Source of the DNA: Euperipatoides rowelli | Taxonomy: Eukaryota > Onychophora > Udeonychophora > Euonychophora > Peripatopsidae | Assembly (NCBI GenBank): GCA_003024985.2 | Contig: PXIH01S0014368.1 | Strand: one strand, 5' to 3' | DNA: 10,655 bases | Shown: positions 7,394-10,655 of the stretch, piece by piece | Numbering within the stretch: the first letter of the stretch is position 1 | Layout of the letters: each line of letters starts with the position of its first letter | Notes under the pieces: generated by a model | Databases searched by the model: none | What the model was told of the DNA's origin: nothing | Seen by the model: the letters and a program-made list of their open reading frames with translations, nothing else | Translations under genes and position numbers: made by a program

Positions 7394-7950
7394 TTATATA
7401 CTCAATCCACTCATCTCTTTGTTTACTTTTTGCATACCACTATACTCATCACTTATGCTATCTTTTACCAATTCATTCATTGGGTTGACTTCATTTTGTT
7501 GCATTTTTATTACTAATACACTTTTGTTTGCTTGTTTAGCATCTTCATATGAAGTTCAATTCGTGCAGCATTCCTTACACTTTTTATATTCCAACATTTC
7601 ATATATTAACTTATCTTGCAAATATAAGTTCAACTCATCCTTGTAAGTATGAAATAGTGTTTCTTCACTAATATGATTTCCCTCATCACAATTGTTTATT
7701 TTATCTCTTAATAATTCTATCCTAACAGAGAAATCTAATGGATTTTCATTGATATATTGCTTAGAGTTCAGAAATTCTCTCATATTCCTATAATCATAGC
7801 ACTCACCAAACTTTTGTAACATTATACATTTTATTTCATCATATTTACTTGACATTTGGATTCTAAAGTTGTTATTAAAGAATTTTCCTGCATTACTAGG
7901 GTTCCTATAAATCCAAAACATGGGACATCTCTTCAACCAGAGGGTGGGGG
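7394..7950 (-). pseudogene. gag: Gag fragment (capsid-type region)
   Basis: An open stretch runs from about 7950 to a TGA at 7558-7556. The same frame then continues for 53 more codons to a TAA at 7396-7394, so this TGA is a simple premature stop. The protein is hydrophilic and probably largely helical, with KFFNNNFRIQMSSKYDEIK and MREFLNSKQYINENPLDFSV, a pattern like the capsid region of Ty3/gypsy Gag. It lies immediately upstream of protease and RT on the same strand. The first 100 or more residues expected of a Gag are missing. A Cys pair (KKCKEC) occurs near the TGA, but no full CCHC knuckle is visible. The assignment rests mostly on position. Confidence 0.6.
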
Positions 7951-8660
7951 TGGTAATATTTAAAATTAAAAGTTTTGCTCAGGATTTTTGTCATAGGACT
8001 CGTATGAATATTGTGTTTTAAAAAAAAATATAATTTAAAATCAAATCAGTTATTTATTAAAGTTGAAGCTTTAAATTTTTTATAATTTTGACAGCCTATT
8101 TAAAAAGTAATTATTAGAAATCTGGGACAACGATCCTGATGGGAAATGATTGTGAATTAATGTATTTTTATTGTATTATTTACTTCTGTATAATTTTAGC
8201 TTACTTGTGAATTTGTTTCTGTATTTCTTGTAATTAAATTTGATCAATATATGTTTACATCCTCTTTGCAAAATAAATAAATAAAAACACTAACTTACAG
8301 TAATCATTTGGCTAAACAATAAATATTGAATTGAAACTGAGAAAAAACAATCAACATTTGAATATATCTATTTCTATATACAGTATTTATTAAATAAATT
8401 TTATATTCATATTAAAAAAAACTTACTATATGTTAAGAAATTAAGCATGATTTTTAATGCTTGTTTTGGACATTGGCCATGCCCCAGATTACATGACTGC
8501 CAGAATGTAGGTTAGCATAATCTTATAATGATGAAATTGTAATTTTTGTATAAGTGGTTGGATGGGTTTTATTTCAACATTCAAGAAATATAGGCCTTAA
8601 TTACAAATAGAATAAATATGAAAAAATTAAAGAAAAATCGATCTAACAAAAAAAAATAAA
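7951..8660. other. AT-rich spacer, nothing identified
   Basis: This lies between the 5' break of gag and the non-LTR remnant. It shows A/T runs and a short AATA-rich microsatellite near 8272-8285, but no sustained open frame on either strand and no match to the left end of the window that would suggest an LTR. Part of 8580-8660 may be the 3' UTR of the non-LTR remnant. Confidence 0.4.
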
Positions 8661-8661
8661 A

Positions 8662-8985
8662 GTTTAAACTTCTGCAGAAAGTTGGTATGAGTGAATTTTT
8701 TTTAGCGATTTGTCTTAATGAAAGGTAAAAACACTTTATCAGCACCTCTGGTATGAATACTAGAAACAACAAGTCTTTTTTTCAGGTTTATAATTACCAA
8801 ATGATTAAAAAAAAAGACAGCAAAATTTTTAGTAAGGGATTCTCTTCTTTCCTTTAAAGTTTTCAAATTTAACACCTCTAAGGCACAGGTATAATCTACA
8901 AAATCACTGCCCAAAATAATCCTGGTAACTCTAATTTGAATTCTTTCAATACAATTAGAAACTTATAATGCCGACTCATGATTTT
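8662..8985 (-). mobile_element. Non-LTR retrotransposon remnant (CR1/L2/Jockey-like, C-terminal end of ORF2)
   Basis: Read on the minus strand, the frame at 8959-8702 gives CIERIQIRVTRIILGSDF, then ALEVLNLKTLKERRESLTKN, then PFIKTNR. After a one-base shift in a run of eight A (8703-8696) it continues KNSLIPTFCRSLN. This is the well-known end of non-LTR ORF2 proteins: I-E-R-I/V-Q-x-R, an L-x-L-x-T-L-E-x-R-R block, and final R-Y-x-N-S-x-I-P-x-x-x-R-x-L-N. Just upstream, another frame gives SRHYKFL, matching the usual S-x-Y-Y-x that precedes the block. Only about 100 codons survive, as expected of a 5'-truncated insertion. No RT core is present. Confidence 0.8.
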
Positions 8986-10290
8986 CAGATTAAGTTACAG
9001 AAATTCATTCGTTTCTTTATTATTATTATCATTTTTTAAAAAAAATGAGACAATATGGGACAAAATATAGAAAAAAGAGACTTAAAGGTATCCCAAAAGA
9101 CCTTAATGGGACACTGGGACAGATGAGCCAATTAAGGGACATTTACATATAAAATGGGATGGATACGTACCATATGCATTACCTTTCAGCTTGGATTTTA
9201 ATATGTATTTGCTAGTAGTAGGTAGGAGTCCAATTCGCTTCCCTACTAATCTCATTAAAGCTTGAAAAAACTCCCCAATGCTTATTTTATTTCTACCACC
9301 ACCACCATCATATATTGGGATTAGGTCAACATAATTTACACTATGATTATATTGTACTTGGTGGTGGATATACCCTACTCACTCCTCTACCACTTCCAAT
9401 TTGTGAGGCCATTTCTTTAGTCCTGTAGGAGATGTGTATTAATCAATAGTACAGACTTCTACTTAGCAGTACTATTGCTAATTAATCCTGGCAAGGTCAC
9501 CATAATAATGTTCTAAAATTCTACACAAAATGGACTGTTTAAAATAACTGGGCCGTAATTCTATATGGTCACCAATCCATTTACTCCCAAATGGATAAAG
9601 TAGTCAGAAAACTATCTAAATTTATGTTTTTTTATATATGGTCCATATGCACTTTCCTCTAAGTCCTTTTCTTTTATATTAGGTCTGGAGACAGTGCAAA
9701 GTTTGCCAATGAGATAATGTACATTATCATTCACATAAGATCTACCCAATAACTACAATTTTCTATAAGACTTGTCTAGAAATAGAGACTTTGTATATTA
9801 TCAATGAATAAACCCTTCACTTTTATTTTAAACAAGATCTCACTTTATATACTAAATATATGACTATTGCTGTTTGTATTGATTTTCTACTATTTGTATA
9901 AATATCCAGGTATATCAAAATGCTAATCAGAAACTAAACATATATGTTAGTTATACAATAGAATAGCCTACTACCATGTGTAGGCCCTACATACAATATG
10001 GCAAATCACTTCAAAACACAAAGAAAAATTAGTGTCTTCTTTACTATTAAAACATGGTGAATTAACAAATTTGTTACAAGGAGATATGTTCTAAATATAT
10101 ACTATGTTATTTGTTATAACAATTATCAACATCATTCTATAATTTTGACATCTACTCTATATGAGTAGTGATTCCCCACAATACATAATAAATTATAAAA
10201 TACAAATAGATTAAAATTAAGAATTAACACTTTCAGGATGATGGACATGACATGCACGTTCACCTATTATTGCCTATTTAAAATAAATTA
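8986..10290. other. AT-rich spacer with short repeats, nothing coding identified
   Basis: No sustained open frame or known element was recognised. It contains a cluster of GGGACA hexamers (9057-9141), opposed CCACCACC and GGTGGTGG tracts near 9297 and 9360, an imperfect hairpin (9438-9486) and an imperfect palindrome at 9932-9952. It may hold old interspersed repeats or an intron or intergenic DNA next to the exon at the right edge. Confidence 0.4.
9438..9486. repeat. Imperfect inverted repeat / hairpin
   Basis: The left arm ATTAATCAATAGTAC (9438-9452) is the reverse complement of the right arm GTACTATTGCTAATTAAT (9469-9486) except for a three-base bulge. There are 15 paired bases and a 16-base loop. 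It is longer than expected by chance, but the arms are AT-rich. It could be the end of a small inverted-repeat transposon or a MITE fragment; no flanking target-site duplication was evident. Confidence 0.5.
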
Positions 10291-10297
10291 TGATCAC

Positions 10298-10308
10298 TTT
10301 ATTTTATT
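10298..10308 (-). terminator. Overlapping AATAAA poly(A) signals
   Basis: On the minus strand AATAAAATAAA occurs about 110 bases downstream of the stop at 10418. Position and strand fit the 3' UTR of the candidate exon. In DNA this AT-rich, AATAAA is common by chance, so its weight comes only from the neighbouring open frame. Confidence 0.4.
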
Positions 10309-10420
10309 TCTCAATATTTTAGGCTAATTTCTAATTAATACATCATTACAAAATTATTTTCAGGCTTTTGTAGTAATAATTATTCATTATATTGCTAATC
10401 GTCTATAATAAAAAAAATTA

Positions 10421-10636
10421 CAGTAAACTTTGTCCATCTGACTTTAGAACGTCTCGTGCTTCAACTTGACCTTGATTATCATCTAATTTATTAAAAAAAA
10501 TATTAACTTGCTGGGTAATTCTATAATTATATGAATGAAATAGCTCATCAATGATTTTTACTAAACAATGAAGTAAACTATTATTGTTTGACAATGAAGT
10601 TAGCCTATTATTGTCATGTGATTCATTGCAATTAGT
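10421..10636 (-). CDS. Possible 3'-terminal exon of an unidentified host gene
   Basis: Seventy-two codons are open between a TAA at 10639-10637 and a TAA at 10420-10418. There is no Met, so this would be an internal or terminal exon. The last 48 residues look like ordinary protein: KIIDELFHSYNYRITQQVNI then FFNKLDDNQGQVEARDV and a SDGQSLL end, suggesting an amphipathic helix. TTCATTGTTTAG on the minus strand, ending near 10567, is a plausible splice acceptor, so the true exon may start there. Two overlapping AATAAA signals follow about 110 bases after the stop. I do not recognise the family. Unlike the elements to the left, this stretch carries no break. Confidence 0.45.
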
Positions 10637-10655
10637 TTATATAATTCTAAAATAA

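Larger units (their letters stand above)
2826..7950 (-). mobile_element. Degenerate Ty3/gypsy-type LTR retrotransposon, 5'-truncated
   Basis: Minus-strand domains occur in the order gag, protease, RT, RNase H, a second RNase H, integrase zinc finger, integrase core, GPY/F and basic tail. RNase H ahead of integrase is the Ty3/gypsy and retrovirus order, not the Ty1/copia order. Dozens of frameshifts and stops break the frames, and protease, RT, RNase H and integrase have lost catalytic residues, so this copy cannot move by itself. Gag begins abruptly near 7945 with no leader, primer-binding site or 5' LTR recognisable to its right. The 3' limit is set here at the pol stop codon; it may lie further left, near 190, if the RHBD gene belongs to the element. 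No env-like membrane protein was seen. Confidence 0.9.

Noticed and set aside
7419-7646. Plus-strand open frame opposite gag, rich in hydrophobic residues
   Set aside because: It is antisense to the gag frame and its apparent membrane character comes from the complement of Lys/Asn/Glu codons.
9932-9952. Imperfect palindrome around ACATATATGT
   Set aside because: Short and AT-rich; expected by chance in this composition.
1-10655. CRISPR arrays, tRNA or rRNA genes, bacterial operons
   Set aside because: No regularly spaced repeats, no cloverleaf-forming sequence and no Shine-Dalgarno-led gene series were found; the sequence is eukaryotic in character.

Overview
The window is a gene-poor, AT-rich stretch of eukaryotic nuclear DNA, probably from an invertebrate animal. 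The evidence is retroelement debris of animal type, long A/T homopolymers, a possible spliced terminal exon with poly(A) signals, and no bacterial-style operons. I cannot name the species. Nearly all recognisable coding sequence lies on the minus strand and is broken by frameshifts and stop codons.

Right edge (about 10298-10636, minus): an open stretch ending in a stop codon, followed by overlapping AATAAA signals, looks like the last exon of an unidentified gene. Next (8660-8985, minus) is the C-terminal remnant of a non-LTR (CR1/L2/Jockey-like) retrotransposon. The DNA around these two features (7950-8660 and 8985-10290) is AT-rich spacer holding one notable hairpin and a cluster of GGGACA hexamers.

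Centre (7945 down to 2826, minus): a dead Ty3/gypsy-type LTR retrotransposon. Its order is gag (truncated at the 5' side), protease, reverse transcriptase, the usual degenerate RNase H, a second RNase H1-like domain, integrase (zinc finger, core, GPY/F module) and a basic C-terminal tail. Protease, RT, first RNase H and integrase each lack at least one catalytic residue. The second RNase H still shows its D-E-D-H signature, although split by stops. No LTR pair is visible.

Left part (1758 down to 426, perhaps 323, minus): a decayed gene that starts with two tandem RNase H1 N-terminal / viroplasmin-type hybrid-binding domains (RHBDs), about 60% identical to each other. A cysteine-rich stretch and a polar tail of unknown function follow. 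A polypurine tract followed by TG lies beyond it at 189-204. If that is the 3' PPT, the RHBD gene would be an accessory ORF of the same retroelement. RNase H1 itself is made of RHBD plus RNase H, so an element with a second RNase H1-like domain and a separate tandem-RHBD gene is the most interesting reading of this window. The link remains an inference.
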